DNA of 64,000 nucleotides from Leuctra nigra (Eukaryota; Arthropoda; Insecta; Plecoptera; Leuctridae), in NCBI GenBank assembly GCA_934045905.1, contig OW203766.1:20516309-20580308 (forward strand). Reading direction: 5' to 3'. Positions 32,936 to 47,100 of the stretch are shown in pieces (position 1 is the first letter of the stretch; each line of letters opens with the position of its first letter). A program made the position numbers and the translations under genes. Below the pieces are notes generated by a model that ran no database searches, was not told the DNA's origin, and saw only the letters and a program-made list of their open reading frames with translations.

Positions 32936-35805
32936 TTCCATAAACCCCAGTTTCTCGTAGTCATTAGTGCCAAATCGTCAAATCGCATGCGTCATAAATA
33001 TGTTATAGATTGTTTGTTAGAATGTTATAGTTTGTCAAATATTCTGCGTTTTATTCTGGCGATCAACAACCACGAGGACTAGGACACCGAGTGAATGAAA
33101 CTCCTTGAAGAATGAGCATCAAGAGCGACTTGCGAGTTGACAGATGATGTGGCGTCATGACATCATGGCCGACACATCAGTCACGTGACAGGGGGTCCCA
33201 GTTGACCCCCACCCCCACCCCCACCCCCGCCTGCGATGTGATGTCAGAAGAAGATACAGCAGGGCTGGGCGGGATGCGAACTTCAGAGGAATCTGAGACA
33301 ATGATGGACCAGAGTTAAGAGGATGTCTAAAACAGAGCAGCATAATGTTACTTCATGATGTATAGAGTATTCAAATGAAAGTGCTCCTAAGGCGTACAGA
33401 AACATTATTTAAATGTTTGAAACTTAATAAAGTTTTGGCGTATTAAGGTACTCATCAGTTACCACAAATATACTTTATGTTAGAGAAATTGTATGGTGTA
33501 AGAACATGTACTTTAGCTTTCTGTTAACATTGCACCACGCCTAGAATCAAAGTACAAACTAACAGCGTTGTGTTTACTTATTTTTTGTTAGGTTTGCATC
33601 GTCTGACAATTGCTAACAAACGTCTGACAATCCTTCTAAAAGTTAGTCTTTATCCGTCAAAATTCAAGTCCAAAACTATAATGAAAAATGTAGTACCAAT
33701 CTTTTCCTTGGCGGTTTACTGCGAAATAGTAGAATAGTAAGAGAATATAATAATTATATTTGTCAGGAAAGAAGGAAAGAAAAAAGTTAAGTCTCAAATA
33801 AGAAATGTCTGACAATTTAAATTTTAAATTCGAATTTTTCAAAGATCTGATAAATTTTAAACAGTTGATTAGGACTATATTTCCGTGGCATCAACCTATG
33901 ACAATACTTGAACGACCACTTAAACTTAACTGCTGGTTTTAGCAGAGCATTTAAAAACCGGCCCTTAGGATTAGTTGGTACCACACTCGTACTATATGAC
34001 GTAGAAAATGATAAAAAAAAACAAGACATTTGGCACCTATATATGAAACTCAACACGGCACCTCCACAATTAATAAACACATTATGCCAAATTAAAATTG
34101 CAGTTCAATAATTAATTCAAAGACTCTCCTTTGCTCAAGAGCCCGTGGATCACATGTGAGGTCGGAGGTCAGCAATGGAGGTATTATTCCTCGGAGGTCA
34201 CTCGTCACTGAGCGAACGCAGTGGCTGGATCGACGAACAATAGCATGAATCAAAATATTGACACTTGCTCCATAGATCTTGCGTCTGAATGCATTAACCG
34301 GAGATAGAACACGCTGCATGAAGTTGGTTCTGAGAATCCGACTCCAGGTTTGATCAGATGCTCGAGCAGCTTGCTTGTGCTCCGTTCTATACTCTCACTG
34401 TTACAAGACTATTGGAGACGCAATTCACTTTACTTTTGTGAAGTTGCCATTTACTATCATTCCAATACAGATTGTTGAGCCTTTGCCACAATAACCATGA
34501 CAATATTTTTAATGTATAAAGTAGAAAACCGTAAAATTAAATTCTTTGATTCTAAACTGATTGTTACCTACTTGAAAAAGTTGACTCAACAGTGAAATAC
34601 TTGACGAAATTTTCTTATTAGCGTTTAGAGAGGGCATTCATTCTGAAAATATGGTAAATTCGAAATGATTTTTTCACTCAAATGTAGTACCCAACATACT
34701 AGAAGATTTTATTTGGTGACCAGTTTATTCTCAAAACAGTTATTTCGTCTTGACTTCAAGATGTCATAAGGAGGTTTGTCCTATCTCACTCCATGTTAAT
34801 ATTATGACTTTTCATCATTTCATATATTATGACGTGACTGATAGCTGTTTCAAGATTGGGGCCCTGTTTGTGTCCATATAACGAATATATATCATGTCAT
34901 AATGTTCATGATATTTCCATTTCAATATTAAAAAAATACATAATTTAAAGTCTACTAATAATCAGATCAATATCAGGACCACCAACTCAACTTAAAACAC
35001 GTTAATAAGTTAATTAACTCCCGGATTAATTATAGGTTTTATAGTGAATCAAAATGAACTTAATTAACAGGTTTATAAACAGTAATTCTTCGAAACAATC
35101 TCCAATCCATCCACCTTGGATTCAAATCTTCAGACCACAAGATCAGAATATACAAACCAAGAGATTTCCTCTCGTTAACCACAAAACTTTAGAGTACATT
35201 GCCGCCATGATCTTTGAGCGCCAATCAGCTGATAAAGCAATAACTAGCAAAGATTATTAATGGGCGTGCAATAAAAACTAGCTACAAACTAATATTTGGG
35301 GCGTAACCCTATATTGGAATTGCAGCTGTAACTGTGGGAAAGAAGATCAGAAGATTCTAAGTAGAGGAGGAGAAGGATTCGAGAGAGATCTTACAAGTTA
35401 TAAGGAAGACCGTCGAGAGTCCGCCCAGAGGTATAAAACAAGCCAGAAGGTATGTTGGTAATTATTGATGTCGATGCTGTACGGAGCCTCGGGCAATTGC
35501 CTGGCTCATTTCTGTGGGAACATTCGATTTATTTCGTTGCTCTATGCAAAGACGATTGGGGGAGAGGGTCAATAAAAGATTTTGATGGTCTAACGCCACT
35601 CAATTAGTGGAGAGTTGAATAAAACAATATGACTATATATAGGTATTTAAATTAATTATACACGATTTGAGGAAGAATTTGTTTTGGAATTAGTTGTAGG
35701 AGATGGGGTTAAGAGATTGAATCTGGATGAGGTGGGTGAGGGTTCATTGGCCGGTAAAAGGTATGGTTCAATTTCAAATAAGATCGAGGTGACTTTTGTA
35801 GTGGG

Positions 35806-35830
35806 AGGGGGGGGGGGGGGGGGGGGGGGG
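35806..35830. repeat. Poly-G run of 25
   Basis: An uninterrupted G run in AT-rich DNA. Its length in assemblies is often uncertain. It could form a G-quadruplex. Confidence 0.85.
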
Positions 35831-37662
35831 TAATAGAGCCTCCTAAACCAAAGTTATTATAGAATTAGGAGATCTTATAGGAAATATTTTGTGCAGATTA
35901 TTTTTTTTGGAAGCGAGAACAGTCGGGGCCACGCAATAATCAACGATAGTTTTTTTGTAAATTGTAGATTATGTTTCACGGTATTTCATACAACGAGGTG
36001 TTTATTTCAATCTTTTAAGTGACGTATTGTTCTCGGTGGTTCACCAGAAACCGAAAATCGAAACAATTTTTTTCCCTTTCGGTCTTCAATTTCATACAGA
36101 TCCAAACCCAAGAATTTCTCGAAATCGAAACTAACCCCCTCGTCGGACATTACGATAATATCCCACATTATGACGTCTTCTCTCTCATGCGCAGTGAACC
36201 TTGATCGCCGTGGGTCAGTGCGCATCATCGCCCGCAGCCTCTCAAAAACTCCGAGATCTAGTCTGCGATGATCACGAGTCAGCTCATGGGGTCGCGACCT
36301 CGCAGGTTGTAATTGGCGCTCGGGCAAGATGGAAGGATAACAAGCCTCCACCGCGTCGTCTGTGCGTCCTCAGACCCGATGCTGCAGCTCCATTAGAGCC
36401 CAGCATTGTCGGTGCTCATCATCATAGAGCGAGAGAGAAGCATCTGAAAGACCTTGGCATCTTTTGCTACATAAATAAAATATGTGGTTTTTTGATAAAG
36501 ATCCTAAATAGTGGGAGGACTTTGTATAGTTTGTGAAGTACGAAGAATCCAATATTAGAGATGTATCGGTGCTGGAGAGGATTTTAAAACATTCTTAGGT
36601 GGATTGTTTATGATTGGAGATTATGGATATAGTCCAATTTTATATTTCGTGAGTTCGTTAAAGGAATCGTAGAGTGATAAAGACTGTTGATTTAGTATTT
36701 CTTATCAATTTAAAAGATTTGGAAGTAAGGCGCTATTATGATTCATATGTAGTTTGGGGGCAATATCAGACGCAGCGATTTATGGAATTCGTAACTAATA
36801 GTCAGCCGAAATCCAGACCATTTCAAAAATGCATACAACTTTAGGTAGTTCTCGAATAGATGAAATAAATAATGATAACAGATTCAATAAGAGTCTAGGA
36901 CGCTTTAGCAAGTTTACAAACGTGTTTTATAAAGTGAATTAAATTTGAAAAAATGTAATTCCTATTTTCTTAAATGGCAATTATTTTTAATTAACTATTC
37001 TTACTCCTGCTAATAGTATTTTAGCTTAATTTGTATATATATAAATAAAACAAACTGATGTCAAAGTAACAAAAACAAAGTTCCTTCGTTGGCATGATTA
37101 GTATTTACAGATTTTACAAGAAAAACGTTCTCTTTGCCAAGCGCGTGCTCATAAACGCCAACTCCCTGCGAAAACTGTCAAGAGATTTCAACGCGCGAAC
37201 AGACGACGAACTTTCCATCTCGTCCGAGATCAACAATAATTCTCATTGTGCACCATTCTTATCGATTGCAGCGTATAATACCCACATAATAGCACTCGTC
37301 TAAAGAATGGCCCACCAAGAGAACAATGCTAGATGTCAATTACTCGAGTCCCACCCGCTGAACTAGCGCCGCAGACTCATGGGGACCGTGAGACTTGGAC
37401 CAAGAGGGGTCGACAACTCCACGGATTACGAAATGTGTTTTATTAGTACCTAGTGTTTAGATTGATTGTCGTGGTTATGAGTTTGTTGACAATGTACGTG
37501 TTATCTCACAACGGTAGATGAGAGAGATTGTAACCTTGCTGGGTGGCTCACGAACGGATGTTTTTATTCGACGAGTCAAAAAGTATTTGGGCAGCACAAG
37601 GAAAAGAGATAAAACTTTTGGTGATTACGAAATGTCCTTGTATCAGCTTTATTAGAAGACAA

Positions 37663-37830
37663 ATGTGGAAATGTGCTCCACGTCTCACTTGCCCGAAGAG
37701 AGCTCTACCAACTGAGCTACCCACTCGGCGGGGGAAGTCAGTTAATACTTGGTCGGCCGGCAAGTGAACGGTCTCGGGTTTGAGCCCCGGTCCGGACGGA
37801 TATTTTTCACTTCACACATCCCTTCCCATT
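37663..37830. repeat. Two tRNA-derived SINE pieces head to head
   Basis: On the - strand, 37735 down to about 37663 carries GTAGCTCAGTTGGTAGAGC (A box) and GGGCAAGTGAGACG. On the + strand, from about 37750, lies GGCCGGCAAGTGAACGG, CGGGTTTGAGCCCCGG (B box) and the tail ATTTTTCACTTCACACATC. The tail matches the SINE fragment at 32838-32935, and the GGCAAGTGA segment matches 53343-53420. Confidence 0.65.
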
Positions 37831-37870
37831 TTTCTGACAATTCACTCTAAATTTTCGTTTTTTTTTGTAT

Positions 37871-38194
37871 AATTGAAGGGTACAGGGAAATAACGCTATG
37901 AGTCACATTCGGATAAAACTGAGATAAACAAGGTTTAATGTTCAAACTTGTATCTATTTGATGATGACACATGATACATACAAAGTACAATCAATATGGC
38001 GAGGTTCCATCTCCGTCTATCTTCCATACGAATCGATATTTCAAATATCGTTTTTCAAGACTTTGTGGCAATATTTTCTAGAAAGAGGGCTTATTCTAAA
38101 AGCTTATAAAAATCACTTCAATTGAATACATTTTAAACTATTTTTTTTCTTCTAAAAATGGACTCATAGCGTTCTTTCCCTGTACCCTTCAATT
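37871..38194. mobile_element. Foldback MITE, about 324 bp
   Basis: Left arm AATTGAAGGGTACAGGGAAA followed by TAACGCTATGAGTC is matched in reverse complement by GACTCATAGCGTTC and TTTCCCTGTACCCTTCAATT at the right end. Arms are about 34 bp with one or two mismatches. The interior is AT-rich without ORF. Target duplication not clear. Confidence 0.75.
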
Positions 38195-41100
38195 GCTTTT
38201 GTGCAAAATTCCGTTAGTCATCATTCCGTAGAGTTTTTCACGTTACATATAAAAAGTCAAAATCAATTCCTAATATTGATCCATGGTTTTGAGCAACGAA
38301 ATATCACATCATCGCCTAATACGCAAGTGCAGCGCGTTCTAGTTGTAATTCTCTCAACTATAAACTATGCATCATGAGCTTTTAACACGCGGTTCATATG
38401 AAAATAACCCCCGTCTAAAAGCTTTGCATCCAGATCATGTGTCCTGACGAACATCGATATAACGTGCAAGTTGAATGTCCAGTCGCAGGTGTTGAGATGT
38501 TCGATTATATACATTATAATCAGGTACCTAATTAGGAGGGCCTCCCACTTCCGCCCTAAAAGGATCCATCGCTTATAGTACCAGAAACGCGATGGTCATG
38601 TTCTTGGGGGTTTGATCACTAAATTTGTAACAGTAGATTTTGTATTATCTACGACTATGCAAAATTGCAATTAGGTATGTTTATTTTGTCTAATACGGAA
38701 AATAATATTGATAAATAATTAAGCCCTTCCATTAAAAATATAATGCTAATATTTGAAAAATTTAAGAAAATTTAAGAAAAAAAATACAAGAAATAAGAAA
38801 AAAAGCGTTAATGACTTAAATTTTCTTATATTTTTCAAATATTAGCATTATGTTTCCAATGGAAGGGCTTAATTATTTATTAATATTATTTTCCGTATTA
38901 GACAAAATAAACATTGCAATTTTTGCATAGCCTTAATTCCTACAAAAAAAATGTATTATTATGCGTAATATTTGCATATTCCTGATAATCTGTAAATTAT
39001 AAATGTCTACTGTCTGATTTTGACTGCGAATGAAGAATATACGGTACTTTTAGAGTTGTGTTGGTGGAGGAGCCGTTCTTGAGATAGATTGATTATTATC
39101 CATAGTTTTACTTTCCAATGAGTCTCGAAGACAATGGTAAATGATAATTGGGAAATAAATCTTGATAATTGATTATCTTCTGATGTCGTCTTATATTTCG
39201 TCGTATAGCGATCAACAATATGAGTGGTTGACGCAATCTGTTCCAAGAAAAATAAAATCGCTCTCCCACCATTACAATCGATGAGCTAAGAAGGTGCACC
39301 GCAATTGTAAAATCATTTCGGACCTGATATTCATACCTAACAATTGAACCAGCATTACCGTGCATTGTGTACTATCACACCAACGTATGTAGGAATTTCG
39401 ACATTAAAAGCACCATCGAAAGGCAAGTCTAGATCTCTTACAAAGATTTGATATATAATACGATCAGAGTTATCGGCCGCAAAATGTATGTAATCTTCTC
39501 GAGGGGGATAATAATATTTTGAAAGTGACCACCTAAACTTAATATGTAATTTGATCCTGATGTTCCGGGTTCGAATCCTTCGCAGTGACCTTGGATTGAA
39601 AGACGATCGCTTTCATGAAAACGTCGTACGTGCCACGTACGACCGACCCGGTCATTATGCCAATAATGACGTACTTAATTGATGATATTATTCACTTGGA
39701 GATTTTTCTACGTGAAGAAAAAAGGTATTCGTTTAAACGAACGTCTGAAAAATTCGTCACAGATTTCTTAAAGTCCACATTACACTGTATTGACTTAGAA
39801 GGGAAAAGTTTTGTTATCGAACTAAAATATGCGTTTTATAATTTTGAATAAGCTAACTAGAAGTAAATGAATGTTGATTTTCTCGCCTCATTTAGATTCA
39901 AAGTTTTTAGGCTTAATAACCGAGAACGAATTTTCAAATCGATGGGTCCTCTTAAGCAAAGAAGAAAACTTGGTGCTATCTAAACATGTACAATTTCTCA
40001 TCCCAACGATTTAGAAATGTCACTGCAGATCAAAATCTATTTTTTTAATAAATTACTCTACACACAGATTATTTAGCTTGTTTGGTAAAAATCAATATTT
40101 GTGTAATTTCTTAATTCGGCCAAATAAGCGATACGTGATGGAGAGATGGTTACTGTCAGTCTACAGATTAATCAATTTGATTTTACAGTTCGTGTTTCCA
40201 TAGTGCAGTGAAAAAAGAGAAACAATTGAAATTGAAAATTACGGAAAATTAGTTATACAATTCCTTTTTTTAGCAATAACAAACAACAAAAGCAAAAATT
40301 TATATTTATGCAATTGTGCCCCTGATATCCACCAAATACCAAGTACTACAAAAGACACCAGAGTGCAGTCGTGTTCCTTATTTTCTAGATTAGAGTAAAA
40401 ACTATGCGAAGCCATTTATAAAATCTGAACTCTGGAATGGAAATGCCAATAATTTTTTACGCTGCCAAAATAGTTATCTCACATATTAAATTATTAATGA
40501 ACAGTTATTATTCCTGCAGTGTAATGTGAGCTTCACATTGCACTTGTATGCGAGACATATGAGTCGAAATCATGCAGATGCGACGGGCAACAGAGAGAAG
40601 CTGCGGATCTCAAAGAGAAGAAGTCGGATTTAAACGGATCACTAATGAGTCCAGCTTGATCCATTAGCTCACTAAAAGCTAATACACTGCATTATTTTTA
40701 CTTGATTTTTTCATCAATGAGATTTTCGGTTCTTAACCTTTCGTCAATCAAAATCTACAATGAAGTATGAAATTGATGTAATTGTTTATCTTACGGTGTT
40801 GGGATAGTTACAAATATAAATTCTCTGAAATCAGTTGGCGGAGAAACTTAAAAACTCAGCTATACTCAGAAACTTAGTTGCAAATTATTGCTTATAAAAT
40901 ATTATAGATGAACAAAACAGCCATGTTAGGATAAGACACAGATCAATATATTGAAATGTATGTATTGAAAAAAATCAGGATGCACGTATGTTGTGCTTCA
41001 AATATTTTATATATTAATATTGCAAAACTATCTTAAATAATTACTTTCCCTTGGTATTTATGTGCGATTTGGCTCAAAATGGTAAAAGAAAAAGATAAGT

Positions 41101-44100
41101 TTCAATAACTATTCGAAATTTTAAATTTGTTAGGTTTCAAGATGTGATCTTTGTGCCTTTTCACTATTTCAGCCAATCATAAAGTCTTGTTAAAAATATG
41201 TATAATTTTACTCTGGAATTGGTAGGTATACTGTATGTCAAATTTCAGTCGAGCAGAGAAAATGTCTGACAAACAAAATTAACAAAAATTTCGAAAGTGT
41301 CGCATACAAAACATTTCCTAAGTTTCCCGTGCGCCGCTGGCGAGTGTTGACTGAACTATAATCTCCTGCTCTCTCATCTCCTCGACTCAAGATGATGGTA
41401 ATGATGCTGGTGTGAGGTCCTTGATGGAGCATTGTATTACGTCTTGTCGGAATCCGAGATACCATCTGCATTGACGTCTCGCAGTTTGTCATTTGAAGAA
41501 TGGATCCAGTTTCAGATCTCGAATAATAACTTTGAGATTCTCAGAGTTCATCAGATTGTGCGTTTCAGAGTTAAATAATAGAGTCAAATGTACGCAGATG
41601 ATAAGCAACAACTCTTTAAGTAGGCCAAAGACATTCAATTTATTAAATTAAATGTTTCGTAATATAGTTGCTTGAATGCTTGGATTTATATTATTTTAAT
41701 TTTTTATATAATTGATAAGCAGTGCTTGACAGCAAAAGTAAAACAATTAAAAAATACATAAACTGAAAATATAACCACGCTAAAGTAACACAAAATATAT
41801 TATTGAAAAATCAGTATTTTACGTCAAGTAAAGTAAAACATTTTGTGTTTTCAATACTTCAAATATCACAACTTTTTATTATTCAGAGGAAAACAATCTA
41901 AAGTAAAGGATACTTATTTTATGTATGTGGAATGAAATCATATCATTTTATATATATTTTTTTGCAATTGGTCGCTTCATCACTTTCACGGACTTATGAT
42001 ATTACAAAATAAAATGTATTCATACCGAACTGTGAAAGCTCAGGGATCAGATGCAATTTCTATATCCAACATGTCAGCCATCTATCAAAAAACCCATCGC
42101 GAAGAAAGCTCTATCAATTTAAAACATTGACCTTTGGAGCAATCTCTTGCATAAGAATAAGATTATATTCAAGATATTTGACTATTGTTCTGATTTTAAG
42201 CTGTCAACTAGTCTATAGAGTTGAGCGATGTCAGAAGAACCCACGTGAGGTGGGGATTGCAGCGGAACGAAATACCAGAAATTCGACTCAACCATTTAAC
42301 TTAACATTGTAACGAACAAACTCGACACGCAAGTCTTGCCAAAACACGCAAACTTTCAGCAATGGTCGGCAGTTTATTGATCTAGCTGCAGGAGAAAAAA
42401 ATCACGAAGAACTGAAATCAATCAATTAAAATCATCAATACTTTACGAGTTAAGACTTTAGTAAAAGTAACTACAATGATGTTTGAGGCGGAATTCCTTT
42501 GAGACTGAACTTCTATGTACCTAAGTACAACAAAGTAATGAGGGACGAGTACTTAGGTTGGAAATAGGTTCGAAAAGTAGAAATAAGTGTTGCTTTATTA
42601 CCTGATCGTTTTAAGCCACGATCTTGAAAAGTTCAAACTAACAAACAAATTATTTTCTCATAAACATACATTAGCAAATATAATTGTAATTTTATGTAAA
42701 TTAATGTTTGTTGAGCATATTATGAGGGTGGCAAAGAGTATTCGTTTGAAATAACTTAAGAAGGAAAATCAACCAAGTAAAAATGCTAATTAAAGTCTAA
42801 AACAAATATGATAATGTAGCACGAAACTTACATTAATTCCATCTTCAGTTTGTCTGCTCGGGACAAATGCAAAATGTGAACTTTCAATCGGTTCTGGGAA
42901 TTCGTTTCCTGAAATCTGTTTCCATAAAAACCATTTATTTCTCTAAAAACATGAGGGAATTCAATCTCAGTTTTCTTATGAGCATTAAGTCCGTATTACA
43001 TTGTCTACTCCATTACAAATCCAATCTTAAATGTTCTTAAATTCAAGAAAATACACGTCACACATTACATATAATCCACATGGCCATAGGCATAACTCAT
43101 TATGTATCACACAATCGCAACAATTTCAGATACTTGATTGCTGTGTTATTTTATAAAATTTTAAAAATCTATAACAGTTTAAATGACATAACATAACAGT
43201 TTATGTTATATAACAGTGTTACGTAACAGTTCTATAACAGTTTTACTTGAGACAATAATTTGTGTAGTTAATTAATAATAATTTTCTTTTTTCTGCTTGG
43301 AGGTGACATTGATTAGAAGTGACATAATGGACTTATTAGATGGACTATCCCAACTAAGCTAAATAACCACAAGTAAACAACAGCAACTTTATTATAGAGG
43401 GTCGAACCGGGTTCTCAGAAAAGTCCACAGGTCTACACACTGAACAAACTTCTGTCTTGTTGCCTATCAAAAGTTTGAATTGACCAGTGTAACTTGTTCC
43501 TATCTGAACCATGAGTGATAATCTACTAATAAAAACCCTGCCTACACCAGCGTTTAGTTCACCAACACGGACGTTTGAAATATCGCATCTAAGACAGAAA
43601 GACAAATCTCGATTTCAAGGTATCGACTAGGTAACAAATCCGTATGGGAAGCTGTGAACAACATGTTCTTGCTACTCTCTCGCCATGCGCCGAAATTCTC
43701 AACACGTTTTCAATTTCGAATCACCAGAGGTCAGTATATTTTACCCTTTTATAGAGGTCACTCTACGTCGATTAATTATTGATCATAGCTCATGTGTAGA
43801 CACATTGTTCAACGTACAAAGTATCAGATTAATAGATTTTAGATTAATTGTCCATCTTGGGTCATAGAAGTCAAGTATTTAACCCAATTTATGGTTTTTA
43901 ATTACGTTGCAAATAAACTAATGGGCTTAAATAGTCGTGCAAATTACAATGTAATCAACACCACTCACATTAAAAATATGAAAAAAAAATATTCCGGTAA
44001 AATCATCGTTTCCTTGATGACTGTAGGTACGTACGTATACAATCTGTAGAGGGATTTTGTAGAATTATTCAACTTCAAACTATAGTTACATTAAAATATA

Positions 44101-47100
44101 TAACATTCAATGCTCATTTGTGAACTTTGTTCTCAAGAATAGTAATAACCCTTGTAGTGTTGTTATAACGCCTGGTATAGTATTATTGGTATATCCCATG
44201 TTATAGCCCCTACCTAAGATGATTTTATATAATCTATGGTATCAATTATCATCATCATCATCATCAGTGAACACAAATTTATACTCCAGTCTAATAATGA
44301 TACTAAGGCACGAAAGATGAAAATGCAAAACACAAATGATCTTCTTTAACAAGTTGCCGATCTCAGAAGACTATCTACCCACCTAGGGTCAAACAATTTC
44401 AAAAAGTGATATATTTTAAGTGCTATTCATAAGCCTAAAGCAAAGTCTTTGGCATGACACTGCAACTTAACATCCCAACTAAATGCAATAAATTAATTTC
44501 AACAATAAACTCAACCTAATCAACCTTTTCGGTCAACATGTTCTCAAACCAGTCACAATTTACACCACCTTATACTTTAAACCAGTCACTTTACACCACC
44601 TGATACTTTTAATGACCTGTTATGCTTTATCAAGCCAAGTAGACATTTTACGACATTTTAATGTACCGTAACAAATGTTAACAAAACAATCGATCTTGGA
44701 ATATAAATAATCTATTCATATACTTAACACGTCGTATATGGAACAATTCACTACCTTGCTAAGGAGCTATTTCCTAAAAGCATTTGCAGGTCTATTGGTT
44801 ACCATCGAAGGCATTCTCTTGTTGTAGGACAAGTCTTTAAGAAGATAAGGAGGCTGAGCTTTCTGATGGATATGTTCGAACACTCGTGGGTTTTGAGTTT
44901 GACACTCTGTTGTCATTGATTCGACGCAGCTATTGATGGAGTATATCAACACGTCTAATACGTCACCCGATTCAACACGCTGCCTGCACAGACGCCATGT
45001 TTATTAAGACCGTGTTACACAAATGAATTAGATTAATAGAATAAGAGACGTTTTGATTGGTTAATTTGAGTCGTTATTTAAAATCACATTTAATTTCATT
45101 CCATTTTTAAAAAAAAAAATCATAAAATATCTCTCAACAAATTAAAAGTTTGTGATAAGTTGTAATAAATTTTGATATTTTCAAATCATTTGTTTAGAGT
45201 GTCGTGAGATATTTCGTATGAATTTATCCTAACATTTCTATTGGTTGGTTATCAGTTGTAAGTTGTAGCGTATACCCAACTAATGTACTGTATTTGAGAT
45301 TTTGAAAATCTCAAAATCTAGACTCAATTTTGATTACTCATCAAAGTTTTCGTTAATGAAAACCTTTGACAAATATTAATAAGTTAAGTGTAATAAAAAG
45401 AGACAGATATGACAAAAAAAATCGAGTTTTTGAGCATTTAAAATATTAGTAATGATCTGTTTTCCTCAATTTGTTTACTCAGCATTCTTCTCAGTATAAC
45501 GAAAATGAAAAGTTGAATTAAATATCCAAGATTTCGTAAGAAGCTTTATGAACATATTTATAAATTATACGAGTGTACTTCTGGAATATATTTACGCCAC
45601 ACCCTTATTAGATTGACTGAGTAAGTTAGCTTATAGGTAAAACTGTAGATTTGGCACTCAGGGTCACTGAATCGATTTTCGCTGCCTCAATTTTCCTGAC
45701 TGAAGTTTTTAAAGATTTCCCTCAGTTGCGAGGTAAATGCTAAGAAGGTTCCAACAAAACTTTCTAGTAAGTGAAGATAAAAAGTAAATGATAATAAGAA
45801 AATCAGTGTCAAGATGGACATATTCGACTCTTTGACATATTTCTTGGCATTTTCCGATACCCAAGACATCTTCTAGGAGAATGGAGATGAAGATGTCAGT
45901 GTAATCTGTGCTCTGTACGTGCCGTGCTATTGGCTCATTACCGGACCGGACGCACACAATTATTGATTGTTGAAGTGATGAGAAAGTAACGATGCTGTCA
46001 TTGGCGTAAGCCGAACTGCACTTTTTCTGTTGCGATCTTCAATATAAAGGATGTTTCACGAGAATCTAGACGAAAATAGAGAAATTGAAGACTTGATTAA
46101 GTAGCAAAATAGGAGAACATAAAAATGGATCGCCACAGTCATTATTGACAGTATACATCTTCTAACTTTAATTTACCTTAAAAAAGTGTTTGACTTTTTG
46201 GCTAGTGAAAAGATTGGTATTTAAGGAAGCACAGGTTTACAATAGGCTTTTACCACAATTTCAAGACAAGATCCATATAATTTTATCGGTCACAGAGAAG
46301 ATAATTTTATTTTTATGATTTTATATCGTTTTTTATTTGACGTCATGCAGCAAAGGCTATGAACAGATTGTTGTACCTGCATGTACCTGTACTTGCTATA
46401 CTTGGTTTATGACCAGAAACAATACTTGTTTTTTATAAGGATATACAAATATTTTAACTTTACAAAACAATATGAAAAAATAACGAATCTGAATCTGATT
46501 TATCGAGTGACTTCAAAAGAAGTACGAAAATGAAAATGAATACGAAGAAAAGATCATTTTAATTCGTCATTATAGAAGTGATTGATTTTCCTATATTTGA
46601 GAATATTTGCATATATTAAAATTAAATTCATTTGATGTATTTATTGACGTTCTTAGTAGTTTTCTTATGTATATACGTTGGTTAGGTATTAATAGAGAAA
46701 AGTAAATAAAATGCGACATAAACGTTTTTGTAGAATCACGAATGGTTGGTATTGTCATCTGAAAGGTTACAGCTGATACTCCATGAACTCGAAACGTCGC
46801 GAATTCCCATCGCAAAACGATTACGCGACTCTGCAGGTCGCAGTGATTCAGGATCTCATTGGCATGGCGTTGTTAATTCGCGTAACCATGGATTTGCGGA
46901 ACGATTTCGCGTTCATGGAAAACAAGAGGACTTTAACTTTGGATTCAATCGAACTGTATACATATACATATTTTGAAGTATCTGATTGGCTATGTCGCCA
47001 ATTTTACAAAAAAAAATGTAAATCAGCAATATCATAGCAATTGCACGAACTTTTTGATTTATTTATATAAGCAATACAACAATTTTAGTTTTCCCCCCAA

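Larger units (their letters stand above)
29047..37870. other. No recognised gene; scattered SINE fragments
   Basis: AT-rich intergenic or intronic DNA. It holds several degraded tRNA-type B boxes (near 29583, 30704, 32735 and 32873), a (CCCCCA)n stretch at 33208-33228 next to a GTCACGTGAC palindrome (33180-33189), a pair of AGGTCA-type half sites near 34159, a 25-base G run at 35806-35830 and a CpG-richer segment at about 36190-36440. A frame of 114 codons on the - strand (36007-36351) covers the last of these. It has a mixed, non-repetitive composition but no motif I recognise, so it is not called. Confidence 0.45.

Noticed and set aside
37548..37767. Two opposite frames of about 70 codons
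   Set aside because: They cover the head-to-head SINE pieces and have no independent support.
46746..47037. Overlapping frames of 76 and 84 codons
   Set aside because: No protein features, AT-rich 3' ends and competing frames on the same strand; nothing supports coding.
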